The notes: generated by a model from the sequence alone, not told the origin. A stretch of DNA of 57,307 nucleotides from Symbiodinium natans (GCA_905221605.1 CAJNDS010002192.1:541064-598370), one strand, 5' to 3'. Counted from the first letter of the stretch, positions 32,814 through 43,369 are shown. Made by a program: numbers and translations.

Positions 32814-32962
32814 TAATCCCCTCCCCCTAATATTGAAGTATTAAAAGCCCCGGCCCTACCCCCCTAATATTAAATACGCCCCCCATGATAGTTGTATTAT
32901 AGTATATTGGGGTTCTTAATATTGGGGGGTAGGGGGTGGTTTAATATTAGGGGAGGGGAGTA
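32814..32962. mobile_element. MITE-like element, family B, copy 2
   Basis: A ~149-bp palindromic element. The left arm TAATCCCCTCCCCCTAATAT pairs with the right arm TAATATTAGGGGAGGGGAGT. Internal CCCCCCTAATATTAAATA pairs with TTAATATTGGGGGG, and the centre is GTATTATAGTATAT. It matches 5124-5259 over the ends and inner arms. No protein. Confidence 0.65.
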
Positions 32963-33111
32963 TTGCATATGTCTCCACACAAGTTCACAAGCCCTTGGCA
33001 GGTATGCGGGTGGTAGCAGAAACAAGGGTTTTGAGGTGCAAGGGGTTCGTTGCATGAGGCTTCGTTGTGAACAACCGGAGACCCTGAACGTCTTGAATCC
33101 TAGACCCACGG

Positions 33112-33297
33112 TTGGTCGTCAATGTATGGGGATGCGTAAAACAACTCCTGAAGCAACCTGCCATCAGCCAAGCTCGCTATATCATCGGTAGATACGATAC
33201 GCCCTCAAGAGACCTCAAGTGGATGCCCTGTGTTGAGAAACCCTTCACTGCCTCGCCCGGTGCGCTGCCTCAATTTCTCGGAGCAACCTTAGAATGA
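33112..33297 (+). CDS. Possible exon
   Basis: The frame reads VVNVWGCVKQLLKQPAISQA, then RYIIGRYDTPSRDLKWMP and ASPGALPQFLGATLE before TAG. Charged, aromatic and hydrophobic residues are well mixed, unlike the other frames. Splice sites were not resolved. No family recognised. Confidence 0.28.
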   Translation: MVVNVWGCVKQLLKQPAISQARYIIGRYDTPSRDLKWMPCVEKPFTASPGALPQFLGATLE

Positions 33298-34533
33298 TTT
33301 TGGAACTTCAAAAACATCCCTAAAACCCTAAAGCCTAAAGTTCTTGAAGCTGCACAGGCCGCTTCGAGATAAACTCCTGAGAGGGAAGCGGGGATTTGCT
33401 TAAAACCGGTTCTTAGCGAAAGTGGCCTCTTTGGAGTTGCGCCCTCGGGTGGCAAGAAACAACTTAGTATACCCTTGCAACCCTTTTCACCTTGCCTTCG
33501 ATAGGGCGAGGAGAAGCCTTTGCCTTTGATGGTCCTGGCCAAGAGATGCCAGGCACTTTAACTGTTCATTTTGGGGTTTTGGGGTGGGCCTCTTGTGGTT
33601 TTTGCTTGGCTTCTGTTGAAGGAGCGTTGAAGGGGCTCTGTTTTCAAAATCACCTGGTTTGGGCAGTGTTTGACCTGGGACCAGCAGGTTTGCAACATCT
33701 CGGATCGTTTCCATGTCGGCCCAGCATCGCGACTTGTCCTAGCAGTAGCATGGACGGCAAAGTAGGCCCTAATTGCCGTGTACAGGCGTGGTGGCATGCC
33801 CTATCGGTGTGGTTTGCTGCCTCCCAGAAGCGCAACAACAAAATAAGCAAAGAATGAGACCACCGACCCAAAGAAAAGGACGGCTGTTTGCGGCAGGACT
33901 CTGTGTGAATTTGACCATCTGATGCCCAAAAGTAGCTGAAAACCCCCCCGAGGGAGTTGCGGAAACCCGACGAACAGCTGAAGCTTGAAGGCTCGGCAGC
34001 TGACCTGCTCACCTCCCATCACGGACACGTCCGCGGACAAGGAGGCGCAGCCGTAAACCCCAAACCACAAGCTTTGGAGCCGATCGGAATTAGGCTAAGG
34101 CGAAGCGTCTTAGGCCTGGAACTGCAGGAGGAGGGCCAAGCAGATGCCAGGAGTTGCTGGGAAAAGCGTTCGCCTCCTCCCTGGTCCTGAACCGCAGGAC
34201 TCTTTGTAACGATGACCCCTGAAGTTCTCCAATGATGATGGGCAAAGCAGCCATGGAGCTTGTCATGTGAGGTGCTCGCGCTGGTGGTCAAGGTTGACGT
34301 CGAAGCCTTCGACGCCTCTTGGGCGAGGGTTTAGTATACCGAAAGGCTTCAGGCCGTGTGTTCAGGCGTTTACATACTGGTAGATAGGGCTACGTAGAAC
34401 GACCAGACATCATAGTATATCATAATGCCAGGAACTGACCAGACAGTGCTAATGTGCAGCCGTTAAAGGTTTCGGCGTGCCAAGCAGGCTAGGCTTCGAG
34501 GCTCTTTTAAACTGGGTGGTGCCGATCCTTTTC
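33298..34533. other. No gene resolved
   Basis: Several frames stay open on both strands (for example 33492-33857 plus and 33650-34012 minus) without a convincing protein pattern or splice signals. Confidence 0.4.
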
Positions 34534-34621
34534 TAGAACTGATTCCGTCATAAAGGCTACCTATAGGGGACTATGCATAGAACTGATTCTGTCATAAAGG
34601 CTACCTGTAGCGGACTACGCA
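34534..34621. repeat. 44-bp tandem duplication
   Basis: Two adjacent copies (34534-34577 and 34578-34621) of a unit beginning TAGAACTGATTC and containing GTCATAAAGGCTACCT; they differ at about four positions. Unrelated to the telomere-like repeats. Confidence 0.9.
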
Positions 34622-35037
34622 CAGCAACTTAACAAGCCCCATGTCAAGGTCAAGTTTTTCGAGTGGTTCTGGGAGAGCCCCTTGTCACACTTGAAGGCCT
34701 GTGCAGAGTGCAGCGACGGCCTGGCATTGTTTGGCTCACCCGCACCTTGGCTGCAGTGGTGTCTGACATCTCAAATGGGATATTCGTCGAATCGCAAGAT
34801 GCAACTCCTTGGACGCCGCCCCTCCCCCTGCGCGCACACACACACAAAAAAAAAAAAAGAGAGAAAGGGACAAGAAAAACCAACACAAAGTAAAGATACC
34901 ATATATGCATATATATCTATATATATATGTGTAGATACAGTAAAATATTAAAATATCTTCCGTCCCTAGACCAAGCAAACTGAGCTGCACCTGGGTCCCC
35001 AGGTGGCCCAAGTTGCCCAAACAAGTTGCCCGTGGCT
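34622..35037. other. Ambiguous coding segment and microsatellite
   Basis: Around 34640-34800 two + frames both look protein-like (one with VKVKFFEWFWESPLSHLKAC, the other with VLGEPLVTLEGLCRVQRRPG), so an exon is likely but its frame is not decided. TA simple sequence follows at about 34902-34931. Confidence 0.35.
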
Positions 35038-35132
35038 TAAACCCAGCAAAGTACTAACTTAGGGTTTAGGGTTTAGGGTTTAGGGTTTAGGGTTTAGGGT
35101 TTAGGGTTTAGGGTACCCTAAACCCAGCAAAG
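35038..35132. repeat. Telomere-like array between 14-bp direct repeats
   Basis: About eight TTTAGGG units (35060-35113) end in the junction GGGTACCCTAAACCC, which flips the repeat orientation. The 14 bases TAAACCCAGCAAAG occur at 35038-35051 and again at 35119-35132, on either side of the array. This is the pattern expected if the array was inserted with duplication of flanking DNA, for example during double-strand break repair. Confidence 0.75.
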
Positions 35133-35919
35133 CCCTAAACCCGAAGAAGCTGCTGAGGTGAAGGAGGCTGGCTTGCTATGGACGGATCGTCAGACGCCTG
35201 CCGTTCTGTGCAGACTTAGGGCTTCAGCAACCTCTGCCCGTTAGAGCTTCCAGATTATGGCTTCCTATCCCTGTTCCCTCCAGCTTGTGGCCTTAAACCT
35301 GAAGATCGACACATGTCCAGCACCTTTTCAAGGCAAACATCTCTTCGTGTGCAAGCCAAAGCTCCCCCCACCCGCCCGCAAAACCCCTGGGGATCTTAGA
35401 AGCCCTTGAACGTGGGATCCGGAAGTTTTCAGGAATCGTCTGGCCTTCGTCTCGGGCTGCCTGCGGGCCGGCCTCGTCTTGCGAGCACCGCACGAGCTGA
35501 TGACAAGGTTGGATCCGTAACCCTTGAAGGAGTTTTGGAACAGTCAAGTCCCGAATTTGGGTTTGGGGGAACGGAAGAGAGCTTCGAACCATGGGAACCT
35601 TTAGGCGCACGACCTTCGGCAGAGGCTGCGAAGTGGGGTCATCGTCTGTAGAGCGAGCTTCTTCATGAAGCATACTACCATCCACAAATTGGAAGTTGCA
35701 CCGACGCAGTTCGCAGAGTTTTTGTCGTTTTCAGGAAATGCTAGCAAAAAAAAGTTGCCCGTTTGAATTGACAAAGGCGTAGGAAGGGGCCGGATGGTGT
35801 TCTTGGTGGCGGGGCGGGGGAGGGGGTTGCTGGGATGAGACGGGTCGGCATGTGGTAGGTAAAGTTCCGTGGAACCCTTGGGACCCAAACCCGACACCTA
35901 ACCCGAGATGAAAGCTTCC
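35133..35919. other. No gene firmly resolved
   Basis: A + frame at about 35406-35651 has a plausible protein pattern (SVTLEGVLEQSSPEFGFGGT) and may contain an exon. Splice sites were not resolved. Confidence 0.35.
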
Positions 35920-36015
35920 TCAACCCTGAAACCCTAACCCCCCCCCCCCCCCTTAGTTAACCCTGAAACCCTAAATCCCTGAAACCCTAAACCCCCCCTT
36001 AACCCTGAAATCCTA
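35920..36015. repeat. Degenerate CCCTAAA / CCTGAAA tract with C-run
   Basis: Mixed CCCTGAAACCCTAAA units with a run of about 14 C at 35939-35952. It lies directly upstream of the polypyrimidine tract and acceptor of the exon at 36047. Confidence 0.8.
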
Positions 36016-36046
36016 TAAATCCTGCATCTGCCCTGCTTCTTTGCAG

Positions 36047-36387
36047 GCCAGGCCATCACCTTCGCCTCAGGGCCTCTGGCGCTTGCCGCGTCTATGTGGG
36101 CATTGAGGCCCCTGGTTGTCCGGGGGTTGGCTGAAAGCCACACAGACCTCAGCCGTCGTTTTTCGAAGTTTCTGTCAGTACTTATGAGTGTGGGGGTTCC
36201 GCTGAAGAAGCTTGATTTTCGCGAAGACTTTCTACTGCATGACCACAATCTTGGGGCAGTCTGGAGTCTAATGCTTCATCACCTGCTTCTGGGGGATCCA
36301 AAGGCTACATACGGCGCGGAGGTTCCCCGCAACGGCGGAGGCGGATCTCGGAGTTCCATGCCAAGACATGACTTGACGTGTTCACAG
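36047..36387 (+). CDS. Large internal exon, unknown protein
   Basis: A textbook acceptor (CTGCTTCTTTGCAG, AG at 36045-36046) opens 113 codons reading QAITFASGPLALAASMWALR, PLVVRGLAESHTDLSRRFSK and VGVPLKKLDFREDFLLHDHN. It ends at TTCACAG|GTTCTA (donor at 36388) in phase 0. It is hydrophobic/amphipathic with a His/Asp-rich middle (LHDHNLGAVWSLMLHHLL). No named domain was recognised. The next 33 bases lead into a family A element that would lie in the following intron. Confidence is high that this is coding, low on function. Confidence 0.55.
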
Positions 36388-36419
36388 GTTCTACGGTAGA
36401 GAGCTAAAGGGTATTAAAG

Positions 36420-36496
36420 TTGGGACGTTCCCCCTTCTACTAACAGTCCTTGATGGGGATTATTCGGGGGTACTATAATCCCTGGGAACATCCCAA
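36420..36496. mobile_element. MITE-like element, family A, copy 5, with 8-bp duplication
   Basis: A 77-bp element, the shortest full copy: left end TTGGGACGTTCCCCCTTCTA, right end GGAACATCCCAA, centre GGGGGTACTATAATCCC. The flanks TATTAAAG (36412-36419) and TATTGAAG (36497-36504) match at seven of eight bases, outside any telomere-like repeat, which makes this the best evidence for an 8-bp target duplication. It appears to lie in an intron. Confidence 0.75.
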
Positions 36497-36524
36497 TATT
36501 GAAGGGTTAAAGCCTGCTTGATTG

Positions 36525-36837
36525 ATGCGAGCCTTTGTGATTGATCGGCATGCGGCCATAGAGGTGAAAGGTGCCTCGGGTGTGAAATTATGGGCGGGGC
36601 GATGTGAAAGACGATGGACCATGGCGCTACTTGGGAGAAGCTGGTCTAGGGATTTGGCTTCGCCGTGTAGCCATGCAGGGCTTGGGTGTGAGCCCTCAGA
36701 GCCCAGTGTATCCTTGCATCAGCTTGGCTGACATGCTTTCGGTGATAAACAGTTCTTGCTCAGCAGTGTCTACATTGAGCAGCTCTGTTGATGTGACCTG
36801 TCCCGTCGAGTACCGTGCCCTGACAACGCTGATGTGA
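36525..36837 (+). CDS. Coding-like segment, frame changes inside
   Basis: One frame reads MRAFVIDRHAAIEVKGASGV then KLWAGR, and from about 36601 another frame reads VKDDGPWRYLGEAGLGIWLR, RVAMQGLGVSPQ and onward to a stop at 36835. Both parts look like protein. A frame change without room for an intron suggests either a small indel or that only one part is exonic. It probably belongs to the same gene as 36047-36387. Confidence 0.3.
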
Positions 36838-37399
36838 CTCAGGCTGCTAAGCTCCCCCGTGTACACGTAAGCTTGGGTTCCGTGAGAAATCAACACCGGC
36901 AGGATTGATTGAGCTCCTGCTTCGCTTGGGCTGGACTGCTGAAAGCGTGAAGGAGGTATCTGCCCCTGCCTCCTGGCATACATTGGGCCGGAAAGAGAGA
37001 CAGAAAAGGTTAAGTGTTTGGGATTCTACATGGGCCAGAGGTGAGCGTGTAATAATGAACACATCTGTAGGTCGTTCCAGGCGATTTCGGAACCTCGCTA
37101 CTTTTTTCACATACGGAGCATTCAGCAGGGTCCCGAGCTTTGGCTCAGGTCACAGGCCAGGGTCACAGGAGCACGCACACGTACAGCCTGCCGGGCAGCA
37201 TCGGAAAACCCAAGTCGAAACAAAGCTGTGGTGATGCATGCCCCATTTATATGTGCACGAAAGCTCACCACAGGTGAGCATTCGACTCCTTGAATTTCAC
37301 TCCTTGCTTCATCTTCTTTGCTGTCCTGACTGGGTCGGAACTTTGTTTGGCTCAGCCGGCCAGTTGGCCCCACTCACATCACTCACCGCCTGTTTCCAG

Positions 37400-37656
37400 C
37401 ACGCTCCAATCTCAACAAACATCAGTTGCTCCTGGATCCGTACCCGTCGATCCTACTTGCATTTGTTGCTCTTGAACTTCTTGGTGCCCTCAAGACCTCA
37501 GACACCACCCCGATCCCAGTGAAAGTCCTCAGCATATTAGACCAGGCTTGGGGGGACAAGACCTCCAACATGCGAATGCTGAGTCGAAGGCTCACCGAAG
37601 GCTTGGTGACCAGAGCTTGGGAGGGCGGTTGTGTAGGAACAGGGTTGAAGGTTTAA
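37400..37656 (+). CDS. Exon, unknown helical protein
   Basis: After GTTTCCAG (AG at 37398-37399) the frame reads RSNLNKHQLLLDPYPSILLA, FVALELLGALKTSDTTPIPV and KVLSILDQAWGDKTSNMRML, then SRRLTEGLVTRAWEGG. It closes with TAA at 37654, or with a GT donor near 37630. The pattern is strongly protein-like with one hydrophobic helix. No family recognised. Confidence 0.45.
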
Positions 37657-38207
37657 GCGAGTACGTCTCAAGGTGTGACGTTTTGATAATCGGTCTAGCC
37701 CTTTGCAGGATCATTCTGACCCCTTAAACCCTACAAAGCAACCTTAGACTCCTACAACGCCATGAAAAAGACCATGAGGCCTTCTACATCCTGTTACCCT
37801 CAAGGCACCCCGCAAGAGCCACCTGCAAGGCCAAGAGCTTGAGATGCCTCTCCGCGGATTGGACCCCACCCCCTCCGAGGAGGCACCTTTGGGGGCTTCC
37901 GAAAATTGGGGCACCTTCTTGGGGGTCCGGTTTTTGTAAGGGAATCCTATACTAATTGGGGGTCTACTTACTTTAGGGTTCCCTGTTTCCGAAAAAAATC
38001 CAAAGGGTGATCGGGGCTTTGTAGGACAGGGGCTGAGAGCTAATGTGATGAGGGTGTGGTGTGGTCATGCTACCAGTGCGGTAGAATGCTGTACGATCTT
38101 GTGATGCACTTGCTGGCAGGTACAGGACTCCCACTACTTGACCCCTTAAAATAAAGAAAGCTGCTGAACCTCAGCCAGCCGTCACACCCAACCTCGACAC
38201 CTTGCAG
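37657..38207. other. No gene resolved
   Basis: Single telomere-like units and short G-rich patches only; probably intron sequence leading to the acceptor at 38206-38207. Confidence 0.4.
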
Positions 38208-38327
38208 GCGCCGCTGCTCTTGCTCTTGGTGGTGGCAACTTGGTAGTTCAGACGGAGCCAGCTGCTTTCGAGATCACACTCACACCTGGCCGTACAAATT
38301 TGGGGGTTCCTCCAACCGCGTGCTTAG
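38208..38327 (+). CDS. Internal exon with clean splice sites
   Basis: CCTTGCAG|G (AG at 38206-38207) and CTTAG|GTGAGC (GT at 38328-38329) bracket 120 bases reading AALALGGGNLVVQTEPAAFE and ITLTPGRTNLGVPPTACL. The donor is near-consensus. The alternating beta-type pattern suggests a beta-rich domain. No family recognised. Confidence 0.5.
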
Positions 38328-39144
38328 GTGAGCATCGCGGGTGCCGAAAGCTTCGGCAAGGCCTGCATGCTTAGGGCTTAGGGCATCCAGCGTTTGCAAA
38401 TCGAGCGCTTGACTGTTGAGATGCTTCCTAAGCTGAATTCTTCGGTTTACTTACGCCAATCTTCAAGCTTGGATCCCTAGCCTAAACACCAAAGACCGAG
38501 AATACTCATTGAAAGCTCGCTCTTGTTCGCGCTGACGTCCCAAGACCCCCTGATTCAACCCCCAACCCTCCCCTGGAGGAGCTGAAGCGCTCATTTGGGG
38601 CCTGGGCATCTGAAGAGGGCGGACTGACGGCGGAGGCGGTACACCGAAATCTAAGAACCTAGGAGAGTATAGGGCGAAAAATGTTGAGATTGAGGTTTGA
38701 GCATAACTTGGGATGAAGGGTTGGTTCCACCCTGTATTCTGCAGGATGTGGCACTGTGGCAGATCTCAAATCAGGAGGGCCGAACGTGTTTAAGCAGTCT
38801 AAGCGGATGCTGTGTGGTGCACAACTAGCAGCTGGCAAGGGGTGAGATGCTCTGGAACATGCACTTGTTCTGACTGCTTTCGGCTTCCATCTTTGCCGCC
38901 ATAAAGTGCTGCATGTCGCAGTCGAACAGGTGCTTTCGGACCTGTTATGACAAGAAACAGTGTCAGTTAGTTGTGTGTGGGTTTGGTACCACACGAAAGT
39001 GTGAGCAATGTGAGCAAGGAGTGGAGCAGTCCAGGCAGTCCAGGCCAAAAGTAAGAGTGATATTCAGGGGTTGATTCGCAGATGTGACTATTCGCTCATG
39101 TCAGAGTCATGGGATGAATTAGCATTAGCCTTCTTTCTTCTCAG
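38328..39144. other. No gene resolved
   Basis: Apart from one telomere-like unit near 38372 and unconvincing frames on both strands, nothing was seen. Confidence 0.4.
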
Positions 39145-39239
39145 ATGGGACAAAATCCGGAGCCCGGCAGGCGCTCTCCACACTGCTCCGTGTCCTGTGC
39201 CCACTCTCCGATGCAGAACGGCAAGCGGTGCGCGCCTGA
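39145..39239 (+). CDS. Possible terminal exon
   Basis: A clear polypyrimidine tract (CCTTCTTTCTTCTCAG) ends at 39144. One frame then reads GTKSGARQALSTLLRVLCPL and SDAERQAVRA before TGA 39237-39239, an amphipathic C-terminal helix. The frame starting MGQNPEPGRRSPHC is also open, so the reading frame is not certain. Confidence 0.35.
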
Positions 39240-39513
39240 AGTCCGGCTTTGGGCTTTGGGGCCTGTTTCATCCTGTTTCTGAGCCGTTGGGGTATTCTAG
39301 AGGGTCCAGAACCCTGCAAGGCATGGTGCCCCATTTCCTGCATGGTGCCCTGAGTTTTTTCCTCGTGTTTTGGGTCGAGGATTTGCCAGGACCTCCCTGC
39401 GGACTGGCTCCTCAGAGCTCGAACGCCCCAAAAAGAGGCTACAGCCACCCGAAGCATTGCATGCTTCTCCTCAAATCCCACACACACCACACATCCTCAA
39501 GCCCCGAGACTAG

Positions 39514-39631
39514 GGACTGCTGAGGTGGTTGCGCAAGCTATGGCGACAACAACGGGCACCACGCGGAAAGTGCTGCCGCCTGACGCCCCTCAAACAGAAA
39601 AGTCCTGCCACCACACCCTCAAGGCTTTTTG
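39514..39631 (+). CDS. Exon, unknown protein
   Basis: After ACTAG (39509-39513) the frame reads TAEVVAQAMATTTGTTRKVL and PPDAPQTEKSCHHTLKAF up to TTTTG|GTAGGC. A further coding-like segment in the same frame follows the TAG at 39633-39635 (APVVLADAPTAPPLFFPV), where TAG|G may be an acceptor. One of the two junction readings must be wrong. Confidence 0.35.
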
Positions 39632-39816
39632 GTAGGCACCCGTCGTGTTGGCGGATGCCCCCACCGCGCCGCCACTGTTTTTTCCGGTTTGCACCGGGCT
39701 TTGGGGATGCTTCAATTGGTGTGGCTTTTGTTTGGTACTTGAGGTTCTTCAGAGGTGCTTCATGCGAGCTGAAGCACCCATGTCATTCTCGGGTGTGGTC
39801 TTGACGCGGAGCTGAG

Positions 39817-40053
39817 GATTTCGTGGAGCTCCCTGGCGGCACAGGTGATCTCCCGAAGCCCCGAACATCAGAAGCCCGGGCCCTCAAATCTGATCTTGGT
39901 TCAGAACTGCCTGTATGTGGTCGCTGTTGGGGCTTCCATTGCCCGAATTGCGCCTCGACACTATAGATCGACCCGAAATCCTCAACGCCGAGGAAGCTCC
40001 TACTTTTCGGCTCGGAGGCTGAGCGAAGAGCTGAAGCCACGTCAGAGAGCTGA
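39817..40053 (+). CDS. Two-exon segment, in-frame join
   Basis: Exon A (39817-39912, after CTGAG) reads DFVELPGGTGDLPKPRTSEA, then RALKSDLGSELP, and ends at CCT|GTATGT. A 54-base intron closes with CTATAG. Exon B (39967-40053) reads IDPKSSTPRKLLLFGSEAER, then RAEATSES, and reaches TGA. Both junctions are phase 0. The content is hydrophilic and disordered-looking. Intron length, donor quality and phase agreement support the model; function unknown. Confidence 0.5.
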
Positions 40054-42592
40054 GTTCCGCAAGCTTGCCAGATGCATATACGCTGTGGGGATTAAGGGCT
40101 TCAGAGCATTCTATGCTTCTGGGGGGAGGGGGGGGGGTGACGAACAACTAGGTTTATTAGGATTTGGGGTTTCAGGCTTGTCAGACCCTTAGACCCGAGG
40201 TGCCTACTGGTCAGCTCGAATAGCTCGAAGCCAGAATAAAGCACCACTTGGGGAACCAGACGAGTTTCACCCTGGATGCCGTGGCAGGACCGCAAAACAA
40301 GCGTTTGCTGCACATTCCACACAGCAATAGTAGCTATGTGCCCGCGGCCCGCGCCAGCATCAAGAATGCTCAGGATAAAGGAGGTCGAGGGGGAATCCTA
40401 CTCTAAAGGGGTCGGAGACGCACGATGCAACAATATCTTGTCCGTTATGGCATTCTAGTACAACCTGGATCAATGTTCGTGGGACTCCACAAGGCCTGGA
40501 GTCTTTGCAGGGTCACCTGCCCCTAAACCCTGAACCCTAAACCCTAAACCCTAAACCCTAAACCCTAAAGGCATGTTGAATCCTGCCAGGAGCCGAGACA
40601 TGCTGCAACGGTTCTAGCTTAGTGCAACGAAAGCTGCTTGGAACTTCTACACTCCTCCCTGTTTTGTCGTTCTGAAATATTCCCCTGCAGGGTGTCTGGT
40701 GTGCTATAGGTGGCTGGCAAATCACAAAGCCCTGAACCGCCTAAACCCTCATGAAAATGCAAAGCCGGCTGCTCAAAAAAAGAGAGCCGTTGTTCGCAGG
40801 CTAGCGGCAGCCTTGCAGCGTCTCGAGGCTCACGGGAGCAGGGCGGACATATTCCATTTGGGAACGGCCTGGATCCTTTTACACACATTGCCATGCCAGC
40901 GCATGCCGCACGACCATAACACTCCAAGTCTTTCCACGGGGCCAACATTGAAACTCATAGTGAATGCGCAACCCTAGCTTGGGACCTGAGACGGAAATAG
41001 CCGAGTAAGCCAAACGGTGCTCCAGCCTCTGTTCAAGGACTTTATTCATGGGGACATCCTTTCCCCGATCTTCTCCCAGCATTCCCACCCAAAGCCCATG
41101 GCCCTCGTTCTGTATTCCTCGACTCAAAGCCATGAGGAAGGCGAAAACCCAACAAGCCCGAAACGACGGAAGGCGGCAGGCTGTCACGACTGAACACCAC
41201 AGCAACATAACCAAAAAAAAAACCTTTTTGTTGGACCATGAAAAAGGACAGAGCCGCAGGCCTTCATTGTGATGTCCCGGCCCAGAGTTGGAAGCCCCGG
41301 AACGCAGGCTGAGAGCAGCGACCCCAACGTCATCCAAAGGGATTACTTCAGCTTAGGACCGGCTTTCCGGAGTTCAGTGTCAGCTGTCTAGGGCTGGCAT
41401 CCTGCCGCCTCAGCAGCTTGCAGTGTTTTAATATGTAGACTGCAAGTGAGTGGCTTTTGGGGAGTCTTTGGAGGGCGGACGGCTTGCCAAAGTGGTATTC
41501 GTGGGCTGAAGGATTGGATTTTCAGGGTTTAGGGCGACTGGGTCCCCGTTTGCAGCGCAGGGGTGTATGCAGAGACATGACCAGCACCCCATGTGGAAAT
41601 CGACTCCAGCGTTGCTTCCGGCTCTCTTGGGGTGCGTGCGATCGTCTTTCTTTGAGCCTTTGGGCACCACAGTTCTCTAAACTGTTGGGTCTCCGCAGCA
41701 GAACGCGCACACACAAACAGTGCTGTTGGGCAGTCGCCATGATCTGGATAATCCCGTGTGGCAGGACTGCCACGATCAGCGATGAGCAAGACTCCGGCGT
41801 TCGAGGCGCGGCCCGTTCTTCCCAGACATCCTAAAGCCATGAGCCTTTCAGGCTGAACTCCAAAAAAAAGCAGGGACATGAAAGTCTGAAGCCCAAAGCT
41901 CAGGGACGCTCAGGGCGTATAGGCCGGCAGAGACTGCTATATAGGGCTTGTGACAGGTTTTGGAAGTTATTCGACAGACCGCAACAAACTGCACCACACT
42001 TCCAAGCAACCCGCTTTGTCCGAGAACCCCAGACCCATACAGTGGGTTCATGTATTCATCCGACCCGAGACATATCTGAAGCCTGGCCTGCCTTTGCGAG
42101 TGAGAATGTCGAACCTCAACGACATACTAAACCCGGAACCTGGACCCAACGAAAGCCAGGAAACCTCAAGCCTTGAAAGCCTTGAAAGCCCCAATTCCTA
42201 AAACCTCAAACCGCTAAGTCATTCCTTGAGCAGAACACGGCGGAAAATGCTGCCGCCCGGATGGACGAAACCCTAACACTAAACCCCTCTTGGATTGCTG
42301 CAGTAGCTCCTGCCTGTGCCATGCACAAGGCCTGGACACCAAAACCCTTCGAGGGCTGCGGTTTGAAGCTTACCCCCCCCCACCCTAGACCCTAAACCCC
42401 GTGGCAAAAACAAACCCCAAACCCTGATTCAAAAGGAGATGATCTCTCAGCTTCGGCAAGTGGTCTTCGGCTCAGTGCAGGGAAGGATTTAAGTCTAAGT
42501 TTGTGGTGTAGGTCTACCTCAGGATTTTTGGACTCGTGAGGGAAAGAAACACCTCGCACGCAAGCTTTGACCTAGGTTCCCCTTACTTGCAG
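40054..42592. other. Mostly no gene firmly resolved
   Basis: Candidate exon traces only: about 40723-40860 (KKRAVVRRLAAALQRLEAHG) and 41702-41782 after TCTCCGCAG (NAHTQTVLLGSRHDLDNPVW, then QDCHDQR and TGA). Telomere-like repeats occur at 40512-40570, with isolated units elsewhere. Confidence 0.35.
40512..40570. repeat. CCCTAAA array
   Basis: About seven units, one CCCTGAA variant, in unique sequence. Confidence 0.85.
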
Positions 42593-42840
42593 GAGCCCGC
42601 GACCCTGCACACGTGGTTCAAACTGCTCTTGTACATAGGTTGGGCTCTTGTTTGTTTAAGGGTTGTGTTCATGACTTCTCGATGGTTTCTGAATCTGCTG
42701 GCCTTCAATTCGAAACTGTTGATGCTGTTGCATCATGTTGCATCCCCCGGGGCGGGGCTTGCAGCATGCTTGGAGGGGATTCTTCCTGGATGGTCGACAA
42801 CACGATGCGGGGATTTCTACGACAAACGTGTTTTCATCTA
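42593..42840 (+). CDS. Large internal exon, unknown protein
   Basis: The acceptor CTTACTTGCAG ends at 42592. The frame reads ARDPAHVVQTALVHRLGSCL, VHDFSMVSESAGLQFETVDA and GGACSMLGGDSSWMVDNTMR. A phase 0 GT donor (CATCTA|GTGGGC at 42841) is possible. A hydrophobic alternative frame (from 42536) overlaps, but this one has the better acceptor and residue mix. No family recognised. Confidence 0.45.
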
Positions 42841-42904
42841 GTGGGCACAGTTAGATCAAGCCGTACGTGAATCATCGAAGTGATGCGCGCTGCCGTCCAT
42901 CCAG

Positions 42905-42965
42905 AGACAAGGCCCTGTGGCGTGAGCTTCCTGCCCACGAGCTGCGCAAGGAGTGTCAGGACAGG
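42905..42965 (+). CDS. SAP-like helix exon, copy 1
   Basis: After CATCCAG the frame reads DKALWRELPAHELRKECQDR and ends at AGG|GC (GC donor at 42966). The pattern Leu-x3-Leu-Pro-x2-Glu-Leu-Arg-x2-Cys resembles the first helix of a SAP-type (nucleic-acid binding) motif; this is a resemblance only. A close relative lies at 52641-52679. It probably follows 42593-42840 in one gene. Confidence 0.4.
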
Positions 42966-43369
42966 GCTTTTGGGTTTCAGTCGTGCTTTACGGTCAAGGG
43001 AGTTTGTGCCGTGTTGCCGCTGAAAGGCTTTAAACCTTTAGCTTCGTCCATGAGGTTTGGGGTGAGTAGCCTTTCGTGAGCGATGAGTGGCCTTTTGAAT
43101 ACAAGGCCATATTGAGTGCCTCACTTTCTGAGGCCCTGTGGGAGGTGGGGATGGAGCTGCTTGTTCTGCTTTGGATGGCTGTAATTGCTGCATAAGGTGA
43201 CCTATGGCAATAATGGAAAGCGAATATTTCAACGTTGTGACAAGTAGAGTAGTGACATGCTACTAACATACGACAAGTGCTACTTTGGGTGAGCGGGTGA
43301 ACGCGATCGGCTAGGCGAGAGACCGTTACAGTCCACATTGACAGTTGCGGTTTGTGTTGAGCCAAGCAG

